A DNA stretch of 64,000 nucleotides from Candidatus Avelusimicrobium intestinale. GTDB taxonomy: Bacteria > Elusimicrobiota > Elusimicrobia > Elusimicrobiales > Elusimicrobiaceae. Positions 41,553-51,206 of this stretch are shown here, one piece after another. Under the pieces are notes generated by a model. It searched no databases. It was not told where the DNA came from and saw only the letters and a program-made list of their open reading frames with translations. Location: contig CACWYV010000001.1 of the NCBI GenBank assembly GCA_902765225.1, positions 372,001 through 436,000 of the forward strand, given 5' to 3'. Both the position numbers and the translations under genes were made by a program. The first letter of the stretch is position 1; each line of letters opens with the position of its first letter.

Positions 41553-42430
41553 TTTTCTTTCGGGAATAATACGTTTAAAGCGCGTGGTTTCACCACAATC
41601 TCTAGAGTCTTTTCTGCTTGCCGCGGTTCGCCGTCAATGTGATAAACAAACGGCTCCTTCTGCGTAAGTTGCACATGCCGTACACGTAGCATGCGGGTTA
41701 CCCCAAATGGGGGTTTTTTATCGGTGAAAAATCCGGGAAGGGCCAACGCCAATTTCCACTTGGATACATTTTGTACAACTACCAAATCTAATAATCCGTC
41801 GTTCAAACTGGCTTGTGGGGCGATTTTAAAACTACTTCCGTACTGGCGTCCGTTCGCCAACACCAACGTAAGAGGAGCTATAGTCATTTGGGCCCCGTCG
41901 GCTTCCAGCGTCCACTGCGGAGGTTGATAGGTCAGTATGGTTTGCGCGGCAATACTAAAATAAGGCCACTTACCGCGCATGCCGCTTTTCCCGTATTGCA
42001 TAAATTGCCAAGCTACCTCCGCTTCCAGTCCAACTCCAGCCACGTTTAAAAATAATTCTCCGTTAGCATATCCCGCATCACACGGGCGCGGAGCGGCCGA
42101 TTTTAATTGTTTGACAGCTGTTTGAAAATCAAGTTGCATACCCACTTCGCGGGCAAATCCGTTACCGGAACCGCGGGGAATAATTCCTAGCGGGGTTTGC
42201 CGTCCCACTAACCCACGGGCCGTTTCGTTAATGGTTCCGTCTCCGCCGGCAGCAATTACGGCATCCACTTTAGCTCTGGCGGCTTCTGTTGCCAGAACGG
42301 TGGCATGGCCGGGGGCTTGCGTCCAATAAATCTCAGCATCCGAAAAATGTTCCCGGATACAGGCCTCGGCAGATGCCCTGTTCAAAGGACGTTTCCCACT
42401 GATAGGATTTAAAATAAAACATATACTCAT
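41549..42430 (-). CDS. Diacylglycerol kinase-family lipid kinase
   Basis: A 293-aa YegS/DgkB/sphingosine-kinase family protein: NPISGKRPLNRASAEA, the nucleotide loop AAGGDGTINETARGL, GIIPRGSGNGFAREVGM, and the C-terminal HIDGEPRQ. Members phosphorylate diacylglycerol or related lipids at the membrane surface; the exact substrate is unknown. The extended -10 promoter (TTTTTGTTATAAT, 42478-42490) is shared in a divergent region with alaS. Confidence 0.9.
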   Translation of the reverse strand: MSICFILNPISGKRPLNRASAEACIREHFSDAEIYWTQAPGHATVLATEAARAKVDAVIAAGGDGTINETARGLVGRQTPLGIIPRGSGNGFAREVGMQLDFQTAVKQLKSAAPRPCDAGYANGELFLNVAGVGLEAEVAWQFMQYGKSGMRGKWPYFSIAAQTILTYQPPQWTLEADGAQMTIAPLTLVLANGRQYGSSFKIAPQASLNDGLLDLVVVQNVSKWKLALALPGFFTDKKPPFGVTRMLRVRHVQLTQKEPFVYHIDGEPRQAEKTLEIVVKPRALNVLFPKEK

Positions 42431-42477
42431 AAGCAGGTATGAGCTGGTGCCGGAAACGGCACGAGCTAGTTTATTTT

Positions 42478-42490
42478 ATTATAACAAAAA
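42478..42490 (-). promoter_or_regulatory. Extended -10 promoter of the lipid kinase-nuclease operon
   Basis: The minus strand reads TTTTTGTTATAAT about 47 nt upstream of the kinase start. The divergent alaS leader begins a few dozen bases away. Confidence 0.6.
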
Positions 42491-42553
42491 GGCAGGCCAG
42501 CCCGTGTATTTGATATACTTTTTATATACCCTAATTATACAGCGGAAGGATTT

Positions 42554-45154
42554 ATGAAAACAAGTACAGAAATCAGAAACAGTTTTTTCCAATTTTTTAA
42601 TCAAAAAGGACTCCCGACGATCCCGTCCAGTTCGCTGATTCCGCATTCCGACCCGACCCTTTTGTTTACTTCGGCCGGGATGGTGCAATTTAAGGCCAAT
42701 TTTTTAGGAATTGATAACTCGCTCAAAAATGCTATTTCCTGCCAGAAATGCGTCCGGACGACGGATATTGACAGCGTTGGGTTTACCGAACGTCACCTGA
42801 CGTTTTTTGAGATGTTAGGGAATTTTTCGTTTGGAGATTATTTCAAAAAAGAGGCCATTTCTTGGGCGTGGGAATATTTGACACAGACACTTGGGTTGCC
42901 GGCCGATAAACTCTACGTTAGTATTTACAAAGGCGGCATTGCCCCACGTGACGAGGAAGCCTACCAAGCGTGGCTTAATTATGTGCCGGCCGAACGGATT
43001 TTTGAATTGGGAGAAGCAGATAACTTTTGGACTATGGGGCCCACGGGGCCTTGCGGGCCGTGCAGCGAAATTTACTACGATTTCGGCGATAAAGGTTGTA
43101 AAAATCCGCATTGTGATATTACGTGCAATTGCGGGCGTTTTGTGGAAATTTGGAATATCGTTTTTGAAAGTTACAACCGCCAACAAGACGGTTCCCTCAA
43201 GCCGCTGCCGCATAACAACATTGATACGGGTATGGGGCTTGAACGTTTGTGTATGGCGATCCAAGGTGCAAAAAACGTGTTCGGTACGGACTTGTTTACT
43301 CCGCTGATTGAACAAGCCAAAAAAGACCTGCACATTTCCGGTAGTACAAAAGAAGAAGATAGTGCTTTGCGTATTATAGCCGATCACGCGCGCAGTTCCA
43401 GCTTTCTAATTGCAGAAGGTATTTTGCCTTCTAACGAAGGACGCGGATATATTTTGCGCCGGCTCATTCGTCGGGCGGCCCGGTACGCTAAACTCATGGG
43501 CAACGAAAAGCCCTATTTATTTACGTTAGTTCCGGTTGTGCAAAAGATTTTTGCGGGCTTATATCCGGAAATTGACAAAAACGCCGCACATATTCAAGAT
43601 GTGCTTAAACAGGAAGAAACTACTTTCTTAAAAACGCTTGTTACGGGCGAAGAAAAACTAGCAGAGATTTTGGCTACCGGAACGAAAATAATTTCCGGCG
43701 CGGATGCATTTCACTTGCATGAAACCTACGGCTTTCCGCTGGAACTCACGCGTGAAATTGCTGCCGCGCGCGGGGTAAGCGTGGATGAAAAGGGGTATGA
43801 AATTGCCAAGGAAGCAGCGCAAGAAAAAAGCCGTTCGTACGCCGATGAGTTTACCAAAGGGAAAGTCATTGTGATGCAGAAACTGGAAAATGCGCTGCCA
43901 GCTACCCGTTTCGTGGGATATGATACGCTAACGGCTGAAGGGAAAGTGCTGGCGCTACTCAACAGTCAATTTGAACAAGCCGATCGGGTCACCGACGGTT
44001 ACGCCGTATTTGATACAACTCCTTTCTATGCCGAATCCGGCGGTCAGGTAGCCGATACGGGAGTGATTGTTTCCAACGGTGAAGAAATTGCTCAAATTAC
44101 TGATGTGCAAAAACCGCTTGGGAAAATTTTCCTGCATAAATTTACGGGCACGCTGAAAAAAGGAGATCCTGTTACCTTGTGTGTGGATGCGCCGCGCCGC
44201 GCACGGTTGCGCGCCAATCACAGTGCGATCCATTTGGTCAATGCTGCCTTGCGGCAGGTATTTGGTACTACCGTGCACCAAAGCGGATCGTATGTGTCAC
44301 CGGAGCGGTTCCGGTTTGACTATACACTTTCCAAAACGCCCAAAGCGGAAGAATTAAACCGCGTGTGGCAAATTGCCAATCAAGCCGCTGCCGATGCTCT
44401 GCCCGTTACGTGTCAAACGCGTCCGTTAGCGGATGCGGAGAAATTGGGTGCGGTTACCCTTTTGGGCGAAAAATATGCCGACCCGGCCCGCTTTGTGCTT
44501 ATGGGAGGCGATTTTGACCACACCGATCAAAAATACAGTTTGGAATTGTGTGGCGGTACGCATGTTAAAAATACGTCCGAAGTGATTACGGTACTTGTAC
44601 TCAAAGAAGGTTCTGTTTCGGCGGGAGTACGGCGCATTGAAGGTATTGCCGGACCGGCTGCTTTAGATTATTTAAAAGAGATTCACCGCCAAGCCGAAAA
44701 GGTAGCGGCGCGGCTGGTCGTACCTGTAAAGGATGTGTTTGCACGCATGGGAGCTTTGGTGGATGAACTGAAAGATGTGAAAAAACAGTACGAAGATTTC
44801 CGCCAAAAAGCATTGTCTGCCGGCGGGGTGAACGAGGTAACGTTGGCCCTTAAAAACGGAACTACCGTCGTTTTACGAAAAGCCGATGAAGCCCAACCCA
44901 AAGAGTTACGCAATATCGCCGATACCATTGCCCAAAAGCATACGCAAGCCCTGGTGATTGTTACGTGTGACCAAGCGGGGAAACGTGCCTTTGTGGTGAA
45001 AACGGCCGGGAAATTACCGCATACGGATGCTGTAACGGTTGCCAAACAATTGGCTGCGCATATTAACGGGCGTGCCGGGGGCCGGGCAGATTTTGCCCAG
45101 GGCGGCGGCGAAGCCAAAGAACCGATGGAAAAACTCTTAAGCGTGTTGGGATAA
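42554..45154 (+). CDS. alaS: Alanyl-tRNA synthetase
   Basis: An 866-aa class II synthetase: catalytic domain with FTSAGMVQFKANF, RHLTFFEMLGNFSFGDYFK and GMGLERL, tRNA-recognition region, editing domain with RANHSAIHLVNAALR and the later CGGTHVKNTSEV, and the C-Ala domain ending in a Gly-rich GRAGGRADFAQGGG and EKLLSVLG. Zinc-type cysteines CDITCNC occur in the catalytic part. AGCGGAAGGA is a good ribosome binding site. It is transcribed alone. Confidence 0.98.
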   Translation: MKTSTEIRNSFFQFFNQKGLPTIPSSSLIPHSDPTLLFTSAGMVQFKANFLGIDNSLKNAISCQKCVRTTDIDSVGFTERHLTFFEMLGNFSFGDYFKKEAISWAWEYLTQTLGLPADKLYVSIYKGGIAPRDEEAYQAWLNYVPAERIFELGEADNFWTMGPTGPCGPCSEIYYDFGDKGCKNPHCDITCNCGRFVEIWNIVFESYNRQQDGSLKPLPHNNIDTGMGLERLCMAIQGAKNVFGTDLFTPLIEQAKKDLHISGSTKEEDSALRIIADHARSSSFLIAEGILPSNEGRGYILRRLIRRAARYAKLMGNEKPYLFTLVPVVQKIFAGLYPEIDKNAAHIQDVLKQEETTFLKTLVTGEEKLAEILATGTKIISGADAFHLHETYGFPLELTREIAAARGVSVDEKGYEIAKEAAQEKSRSYADEFTKGKVIVMQKLENALPATRFVGYDTLTAEGKVLALLNSQFEQADRVTDGYAVFDTTPFYAESGGQVADTGVIVSNGEEIAQITDVQKPLGKIFLHKFTGTLKKGDPVTLCVDAPRRARLRANHSAIHLVNAALRQVFGTTVHQSGSYVSPERFRFDYTLSKTPKAEELNRVWQIANQAAADALPVTCQTRPLADAEKLGAVTLLGEKYADPARFVLMGGDFDHTDQKYSLELCGGTHVKNTSEVITVLVLKEGSVSAGVRRIEGIAGPAALDYLKEIHRQAEKVAARLVVPVKDVFARMGALVDELKDVKKQYEDFRQKALSAGGVNEVTLALKNGTTVVLRKADEAQPKELRNIADTIAQKHTQALVIVTCDQAGKRAFVVKTAGKLPHTDAVTVAKQLAAHINGRAGGRADFAQGGGEAKEPMEKLLSVLG

Positions 45155-45204
45155 ATACTTCGTAAAAGTTGCGAAGAAGTTTGAGTTGAAAAGGATTCCC
45201 TTCT

Positions 45205-47088
45205 TTATCGTCCGAATAGTTTGCCTATATTTTGTAACGGTAACTGTGCTACACACGGCCGTCCGTGCGGGCAGTGCATCCCGTCTTTGCATTTTTTCAT
45301 GTTTTCCAAAAGGGCTTCGGCCTCGGCAGCAGAAATAGCGTCGTGCGCTTTAATGGCTTTTTTGCAAGCCAACAGCGCGACCATTTTGCGTTTTAAAGTT
45401 TCGGTAGACTTGGTAGGGTCACCTACTAATTGCGCCAAAGAAACAATAAACTCTTTTAAATCGTCTTCCTTAAAACGTATCATGTGCGGGCGGGTATGTA
45501 CGAGCACGGTCTTGGGAGAAAACGCAGCAATTTCAAACCCGGCTGTCTGTAGCCACGGGGCCCACGATAAAAGTGTTTCCACATTGGAAACGGGCAAATC
45601 TACGTGCAGCGGGAACAACAATTTTTGCACGGTTACTTTTCGTTGTTCAAAAGCATCCAAATAATGTTCAAACAGTACCCGCTCTTGCGCCGCGTGTTGG
45701 TCAATGAGCACTAGCCCCAACGGATTTTCAAATACCAGGTACGTCCGTTGTAATTGACCTAAATAGTGATACGGCCCGACAAACCATGACGGTGTTGCGT
45801 CGGCGGGATTGTCCGTTGCGGGTTTTTTGGCTGTTTGTGCGGGTAGGGGAGGTGCCGGTTGGACCGGGGTCGTAACCGGGCAGGACGGCGCTACGGTTTC
45901 GCGCAAGGTGGCAGGTGTTTTGTTTTCCCACGGGTGGTGCCAAGAAGCATCCGGCGACGGTTTGCCGACAGTTGCCGGGTGTGCGGAAACCGAAGTTGCA
46001 ACAGGAGCCGTGGGTGTAAACAAATGAGCGGCTGCCGGTTGGGCCGGTGTGGGCAAGGAAATATCCGGTGCGATATCGGCTTGCACCGGCTGGGTGTGAG
46101 AGAAAATAGTTTCCCCGGCGGCGTGCAAGATAAACCCAAACAGTTGGTTTTCGTTTGTAAAGCGGACTTCGCGTTTCTGCGGGTGGATGTTGACGTCAAA
46201 GTCTCCGGGTTGCACGTTCATGTATACCAAAAAAGCCGGATGCCGGTCTTTGGGGCGGGCATTTTGGTAGGCCTTGTAAATGGCTTGTTGAATCGTCTTA
46301 CAATCAATAGGCCGGCGGTTGATAAATATGTACTGCATATCCCGCACGTTAACTAATTTTTCGTTGGGCGTTATAAATAATTCCAGGCCCATCTGATCAA
46401 ATTGTTTGTAGATTAAGCTGTCTGCGACTTCCTCTCCCAAAATGGCCCGTGCACGTTGTCGGACGGCTTGCGGGGCGGAATCGGTTTGCGCGGGCAGATT
46501 ATACACTTCCCGTCCGTTGATATATACCCGATAGGCCACTGCCCAATTGGCCAGGGCGCTTTCCTCTATTACTTTAAGTAAGCAAGCGCGTTCGTAAGAA
46601 TCACTTTTTAAAAATTTGAGCCGGGCCGGTGTGTTGAAAAATAAATCCCGTATTTCTACGGTTGTGCCCTTGATGGCCGGGGCCGGACTTTGGGACACGA
46701 TATTCCCGCCGTGCAGTTCCAGGCGTGTTCCTTCCCCTTCTCCGGCACAACTGGTAAGTGTCATGTGCGAGACGGCTGCTACGGAATATAAGGCTTCCCC
46801 GCGGAAACCGAAAGTGTGCAGTTGTTCCAAATCGCTGAATTGTTTGATTTTGCTGGTGGCGTGACGCAGAACGCAGGCCCTTAGGTCGTCGGCGTTCATC
46901 CCGCAACCGTTGTCGTTGATGCGGATGAGTGTTTTACCGGCTCCTTCTACGTCAATGCGTACCGTGGTAGCTCCGGCATCCACAGCATTTTCCAACAGTT
47001 CTTTAAGCACGCCCGCCGGCCGTTCAATAACTTCTCCGGCGGCAATTTTGGCGGCGGTTTGTTCATCTAAAACGTGTATGTTATTCAT
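45205..47088 (-). CDS. mutL: DNA mismatch repair protein MutL
   Basis: A 627-aa MutL with GHKL ATPase motifs (AAGEVIERPAGVLKELLENAVDAGA, NDNGCGM, TFGFRGEAL) and a long Pro/Ala/Thr-rich linker (about 340-430). The C-terminal domain holds the endonuclease motif DQHAAQERVLFE, plus ACKKAIKAHD and CPHGRP metal-site segments. So this is the nicking type of MutL, as expected where no MutH exists. Its start overlaps the end of mutS by 8 nt. Confidence 0.97.
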   Translation of the reverse strand: MNNIHVLDEQTAAKIAAGEVIERPAGVLKELLENAVDAGATTVRIDVEGAGKTLIRINDNGCGMNADDLRACVLRHATSKIKQFSDLEQLHTFGFRGEALYSVAAVSHMTLTSCAGEGEGTRLELHGGNIVSQSPAPAIKGTTVEIRDLFFNTPARLKFLKSDSYERACLLKVIEESALANWAVAYRVYINGREVYNLPAQTDSAPQAVRQRARAILGEEVADSLIYKQFDQMGLELFITPNEKLVNVRDMQYIFINRRPIDCKTIQQAIYKAYQNARPKDRHPAFLVYMNVQPGDFDVNIHPQKREVRFTNENQLFGFILHAAGETIFSHTQPVQADIAPDISLPTPAQPAAAHLFTPTAPVATSVSAHPATVGKPSPDASWHHPWENKTPATLRETVAPSCPVTTPVQPAPPLPAQTAKKPATDNPADATPSWFVGPYHYLGQLQRTYLVFENPLGLVLIDQHAAQERVLFEHYLDAFEQRKVTVQKLLFPLHVDLPVSNVETLLSWAPWLQTAGFEIAAFSPKTVLVHTRPHMIRFKEDDLKEFIVSLAQLVGDPTKSTETLKRKMVALLACKKAIKAHDAISAAEAEALLENMKKCKDGMHCPHGRPCVAQLPLQNIGKLFGR

Positions 47089-49642
47089 GGATTCTTTTCT
47101 TCCATTCGCAAATGAGTTGCAAAGCCGCTAAGGGAGTTAGTTTGTCCGTATCGGTGAGTTTGATTTCTTCTACAATGGGAGATGAAAACAAATCTTTTAC
47201 CATATCTTTTTCCTTAGCGGAAATTTTAACACCTTGTTTGCTTTCCAAATCTTTGAGTACTTTGCGCGCGCGTACCGTACACGCGGCGGGCAGCCCGGCC
47301 AGTTCGGCCACGTGTATCCCGTAGGAACGGTCAGCCGCTCCGGGCAGAATTTGGTACAGAAACGCCAATTTGCTATGTCCGTTTTCGTCTTGATATTCGC
47401 GGGCTTCTACGTGGTAATTGCATACGTTGTTGTACTTATTATCTAAATCCGTTAACTCAAAATAGTGGGTAGCGAACAGCACTTTTGGGCCATTATGGGG
47501 TTTATGCAGATATTCTACAATAGCCCACGCAATGGAAATACCATCAAAAGTGGAAGTCCCACGGCCCACTTCATCCAGCAAAATTAAACTGCGCGGTGTA
47601 ACCGAAGATAAAATATGGGCGGTTTCATTCATTTCCACCATGAAAGTAGAATTACCGCGGCTCAGGGCGTCATGCGCGCCGATACGCGTCATGATTTTAT
47701 CTACCACGCCGATGTGGGCCTCTTGCGCAGGAACAAAACTGCCCATCTGGGCCATAATTACCAGGAGAGCTGTTTGTTTTAAAAAGACACTTTTTCCTCC
47801 CATATTGGGCCCGGTGATGAGCATAATTTGCAAGTCCGGGGTACCGATATGAAGCGAATTAGGAACAAAGTTTCCGGCGGGCAGAACGGCTTCTACCAAA
47901 GGGTGACGGCCGTTTTGGTAGTGGATTTCCGTTCCGTTATCTACGACGGGTTTGACGTAGTTCTCTTTTAGAGCTACCAGGGCTAACGAGTGGTAAACAT
48001 CCAATTCGGATATGATTTGCGCAAACGATTTGACGTGATTGATTTGGGCGGAAAGCGTTTTGCGGATTTCATCAAACAAACCGCTTTCTAAACGCAAAAT
48101 ACGTTGCTCGGCATTTAAAATTTTATCTTCTAGTTGCTTGAGTTCCTCGGTGATAAATCGCTCGGCATTGACCAGCGTTTGTTTGCGCACATACGAATAG
48201 GGAACTTTGGAGAGTTGCGATTTGGAAACTTCAAAATAAAACCCGTATACGGAATTATACCCCACTTTCATATTGGGGATACCTGTTTCAGTGCGTTCAC
48301 GTGCACAGATTTCTTCCATACGCGCGTTGCTGTTTTGCTTGAGTGAACGGAGTTCGTCCAACTCGGCATTATAGCCGCCGCGAATAATGCCGCCGTCACT
48401 TAAACGGAGAGGAGGGTTTTCCTCTATGGATTCATACAACAGGCGGGACATATCCTGTAGCGATTGCCGGTGTGTTTGGAAATCCTCACACAAGTGTGGG
48501 GTGAGTGTCGGGTATGTTTCAAACCAACGGGCCAAGGCATCCACGTGCAACAAAGAGGTACGTAGCCCTGCCAAATCGCGTGGCGAGGCTGTGCCGGTAG
48601 CGGTGCGCGTCATAATACGCTCCACGTCGGAAATGTTTTCTAGTAGTGCGCCTAGGTCCGCTATGGCCGATTGATTTTTGAAAAAATTTTCTACACAATC
48701 TTGCCGTCGGGAGATTTCAGTTAAGTCCATGAGCGGGTGCAAAAGCCATTCTTTTAGTTTACGGCTTCCGATAGCGGTACGGGTTCGGTCCAATCGGTCC
48801 CACAGACTTCCGCGTCGGCTACCGTCTTGATTTTTGACTAGTTCCAACGCATTGACGGCGTTTTCGTCCATTTGCAAACAATCCTTCAGTTCCCGGTAGG
48901 TCGGAATTAACACTTTGTTGAAATTGGGTTCGGTTAGGTTTAGGTATTTGACAATTTGCAGGGCACAGGCCAGGGCTTGTTGTTTGCCTTTCCAAGTTTG
49001 CAGCGGTGGCCATTGGGCGGGAAGTGTATAATTTCCGTCAAAAGGCGGTTGCTCGCTGAGCGTTAGCGTAGCCGGTAAGACTATTTTTTGTTGCAGGTAG
49101 GCCAGCGTATCTTTATCTCCAATGATTTCGGCCGGGTTGATGGTGGCCAGAGCCGCAGCCAAGTTGGCCAAAGCCGGATCTTTATCATTTTGATTGGCCC
49201 AAAATTCGCCGGTGGACACTTCCACACAGGCTAAAGCCCACCCGGTTGGAGTGGTGCAAATACTGACTAAATAGTTGGCTTGATTGGCGTCCAACAACGA
49301 GTCTTCCATCACCGTTCCCGGGGTGATGATGCGGGTGACACGCCGTTCAAACAGTTTAGAATTTTTATCGGTCACGGAGCTGGTTTGTTCACAAATGCCG
49401 ATTTTTTTACCGGCTGCCAACAAACGCACCATGTAATTGTTGACGGCGTGGTACGGAATGCCACACATAGGAACCCCGTTACGGGCTGTGAGCGTCAGGC
49501 CCAGTAACGCACTGACTTCTTTAGCCTGCTCATCAAACATTTCGTAAAAATCGCCCAAGCGAAAAAACAACACAATTCCGGGATATTGGGAACGGATATG
49601 ATAATATTGTGCCATTAAAGGGGTTTGCTCATTCTTGGCCAT
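47081..49642 (-). CDS. mutS: DNA mismatch repair protein MutS
   Basis: An 853-aa mismatch sensor: N-terminal mismatch-binding domain with GDFYEMF, connector, clamp and lever helices, and an ABC-type ATPase with GPNMGGKSVFLKQTALLVIMAQ, the STFMVEM region, LDEVGRGTSTFDG and ATHYFELTDL. First gene of mutS-mutL; no ribosome binding site as strong as usual is seen (the start lies 9-15 nt after a TACAAT-like sequence). Confidence 0.98.
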   Translation of the reverse strand: MAKNEQTPLMAQYYHIRSQYPGIVLFFRLGDFYEMFDEQAKEVSALLGLTLTARNGVPMCGIPYHAVNNYMVRLLAAGKKIGICEQTSSVTDKNSKLFERRVTRIITPGTVMEDSLLDANQANYLVSICTTPTGWALACVEVSTGEFWANQNDKDPALANLAAALATINPAEIIGDKDTLAYLQQKIVLPATLTLSEQPPFDGNYTLPAQWPPLQTWKGKQQALACALQIVKYLNLTEPNFNKVLIPTYRELKDCLQMDENAVNALELVKNQDGSRRGSLWDRLDRTRTAIGSRKLKEWLLHPLMDLTEISRRQDCVENFFKNQSAIADLGALLENISDVERIMTRTATGTASPRDLAGLRTSLLHVDALARWFETYPTLTPHLCEDFQTHRQSLQDMSRLLYESIEENPPLRLSDGGIIRGGYNAELDELRSLKQNSNARMEEICARERTETGIPNMKVGYNSVYGFYFEVSKSQLSKVPYSYVRKQTLVNAERFITEELKQLEDKILNAEQRILRLESGLFDEIRKTLSAQINHVKSFAQIISELDVYHSLALVALKENYVKPVVDNGTEIHYQNGRHPLVEAVLPAGNFVPNSLHIGTPDLQIMLITGPNMGGKSVFLKQTALLVIMAQMGSFVPAQEAHIGVVDKIMTRIGAHDALSRGNSTFMVEMNETAHILSSVTPRSLILLDEVGRGTSTFDGISIAWAIVEYLHKPHNGPKVLFATHYFELTDLDNKYNNVCNYHVEAREYQDENGHSKLAFLYQILPGAADRSYGIHVAELAGLPAACTVRARKVLKDLESKQGVKISAKEKDMVKDLFSSPIVEEIKLTDTDKLTPLAALQLICEWKKRIHE

Positions 49643-49685
49643 AACAATATTGTAGTAAAAAACTATCTGAAGGTGGGTAAAATTA

Positions 49686-49746
49686 GGATAGACTTTGTTG
49701 AGTGCAGCATCCCAACGCAGGGCAAGCAGTTGCCCTGCTTTCCTAC
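49686..49746 (-). repeat. tRNA-linked element, Tyr copy (short)
   Basis: Read on the minus strand, GTAGGAAA resembles the tRNA-Tyr acceptor (GGTAGGG). Next comes a perfect 9-bp hairpin with a CTGC loop (49738-49717), then GTTGGGATGCTGCACTC. It corresponds to the first third of the Val and Ser elements; their GC-rich body is missing. TATCCTAATTTTACCC at about 49691-49676 may be a decayed copy of the tRNA 3' end plus flank. The hairpin is the shared hallmark; the outer boundary is approximate. Confidence 0.6.
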
Positions 49747-49771
49747 AAAAAAACCCCGCTTGCGCGGGGTT
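49746..49771 (-). terminator. Intrinsic terminator of tRNA-Tyr
   Basis: The minus strand reads AACCCCGC-GCAA-GCGGGGTT followed by TTTTTT, eight bases after the tRNA. Confidence 0.88.
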
Positions 49772-49778
49772 AAATTTT

Positions 49779-49861
49779 GGTAGGGATAGGATTCGAACCT
49801 ATGTAGGGCGTAGCCCGACGGTTTTACAGACCGTTGCTTTTGACCACTCAGCCACCCTACC
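49779..49861 (-). tRNA. tRNA-Tyr (anticodon GTA)
   Basis: An 83-nt class II tRNA with acceptor GGTAGGG/CCCTACC, anticodon stem ACGGT/ACCGT with loop CTGTAAA (anticodon GTA), variable arm CGGGCTACGCCC and T-arm with GTTCGAATC. CCA not encoded. The G34 anticodon is a queuosine site, and the window carries queH. An extended -10 (TTTTTGTTATAAT) lies about 66 nt upstream. Confidence 0.96.
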
Positions 49862-49926
49862 GAAATTCATAAAAACGCCGGAACTTGCGTCCCGGGTTCT
49901 TTTTACTTAAACAACCAGGTACTCTT

Positions 49927-49939
49927 ATTATAACAAAAA
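49927..49939 (-). promoter_or_regulatory. Extended -10 promoter of tRNA-Tyr
   Basis: The minus strand reads TTTTTGTTATAAT between mnmA and the tRNA. It is an exact match to the recurring pattern. Confidence 0.65.
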
Positions 49940-49987
49940 TGGGGAAGATTGTCATTCTCTACTCGGAGAGTAAACTTCCTGAAACCG

Positions 49988-51082
49988 TCAAGCGGTTGTT
50001 CCTGATACGATAATCCCGCCCCCTAGCACAGTTTCTCCGTCGTACATAACGGCACTTTGCCCCGCCGTAATGGATAGTTGCGGTTCGTTAAAGCGGGCCG
50101 CTATGTTCCCATCTTCCCGGAGTATAACGTGTGCGCGCGCCGGTTGGTGTAAATTGCGGATTTTAATTTCACAATCAAATTCATGGGCCGGTGGCTGGCC
50201 GCTAACCCAACACACGCGTTGTGCCGTTAGTTCGTTTTTATACAGCGCTTCTTTGGGACCGATGATGACCTGATTTTTGGGAGCATCAATTTCTACCACG
50301 TACATCGGAACCGCAAACCCGCTAATGCCCAGACCTTTGCGTTTGCCAATCGTGTAACCCCAAATGCCTTGGTGCCTGGCTACTTTCTTTCCATCGGTTG
50401 TAATAATATCACCCGGTTGATTGGGGAAATTGAGTAAATCATTGTAATCCCCGCAATAAAAGTCCTGGCTGTCTTCTTTGTCAGCTACGGCCAGTCCGGC
50501 GGCCCGGGCTACTTCGCGGATCTCCGGTTTTGTTTTTTCACCCAAAGGGAAAAGTACTTGTGCCAGTTGTTTTTGGCCCAACCGGTGCAGGAAATAACTT
50601 TGGTCACGGGAAGAGTCTACGGCTTTTTTTAGTAAGTATTTACCGGTCTGATTATCATAGCAGACGCGGGCATAATGGCCGGTGGCAAATTTATCAAAAG
50701 AAATTCCTTGGGCCCGTGCCGCGGCGGGAAGTACCCCGAATTTAATTAAACAATTACACCACACGCACGGATTAGGCGTACGGCCTTGCGCATATTCGGA
50801 GCGGAAATTGTCCAGCACGGCTTTGCGGTAGGCCTCCCGGCAATCTATGATTGCGTATTCAATCCCTAATTGTTTGGCAATTTGCCGGACTTCCGTTAAA
50901 TCCTCTTTTTCCGGCGATAAACAGGCGTTTTTTTGATGTTCTCCTACCGGAACAGGCAAGGAAGGATCCCATACTTGCATGGTAGCCCCGATAACGCGGT
51001 ATCCTTGTTGTTGAAGCAATACGGCGGTAGCGGCAGAATCCACCCCACCGCTTAAACCTACTAACACGGTCTCTTTTTCCAT
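49988..51082 (-). CDS. mnmA: tRNA-specific 2-thiouridylase MnmA
   Basis: MnmA thiolates U34 of tRNA-Lys, -Glu and -Gln in the cytoplasm. The 364-aa protein has the PP-loop GLSGGVDSAATAVLL, the first catalytic Cys in TPNPCVWCNCLIKF, the second in DFYCGDYNDLL, TGHYARV, and the C-terminal beta-barrel (PGQPGD-like segment replaced by FPNQPGDIIT). Two ATG codons are adjacent; I choose the second (51082) because GTGAGG is then five bases away. A longer frame upstream is leader. Confidence 0.96.
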   Translation of the reverse strand: MEKETVLVGLSGGVDSAATAVLLQQQGYRVIGATMQVWDPSLPVPVGEHQKNACLSPEKEDLTEVRQIAKQLGIEYAIIDCREAYRKAVLDNFRSEYAQGRTPNPCVWCNCLIKFGVLPAAARAQGISFDKFATGHYARVCYDNQTGKYLLKKAVDSSRDQSYFLHRLGQKQLAQVLFPLGEKTKPEIREVARAAGLAVADKEDSQDFYCGDYNDLLNFPNQPGDIITTDGKKVARHQGIWGYTIGKRKGLGISGFAVPMYVVEIDAPKNQVIIGPKEALYKNELTAQRVCWVSGQPPAHEFDCEIKIRNLHQPARAHVILREDGNIAARFNEPQLSITAGQSAVMYDGETVLGGGIIVSGTTA

Positions 51083-51206
51083 CATAACCTCACCAATTGA
51101 AAAATTGTACTTTAGGTTGAAAGCCAAAAGGACTCCTATATTGTAGTATTTTTATCGCCCGAAAAGGTGGGGCGAACTGAGTGGCCGGGGACCTTTTGGG
51201 GTAAAA

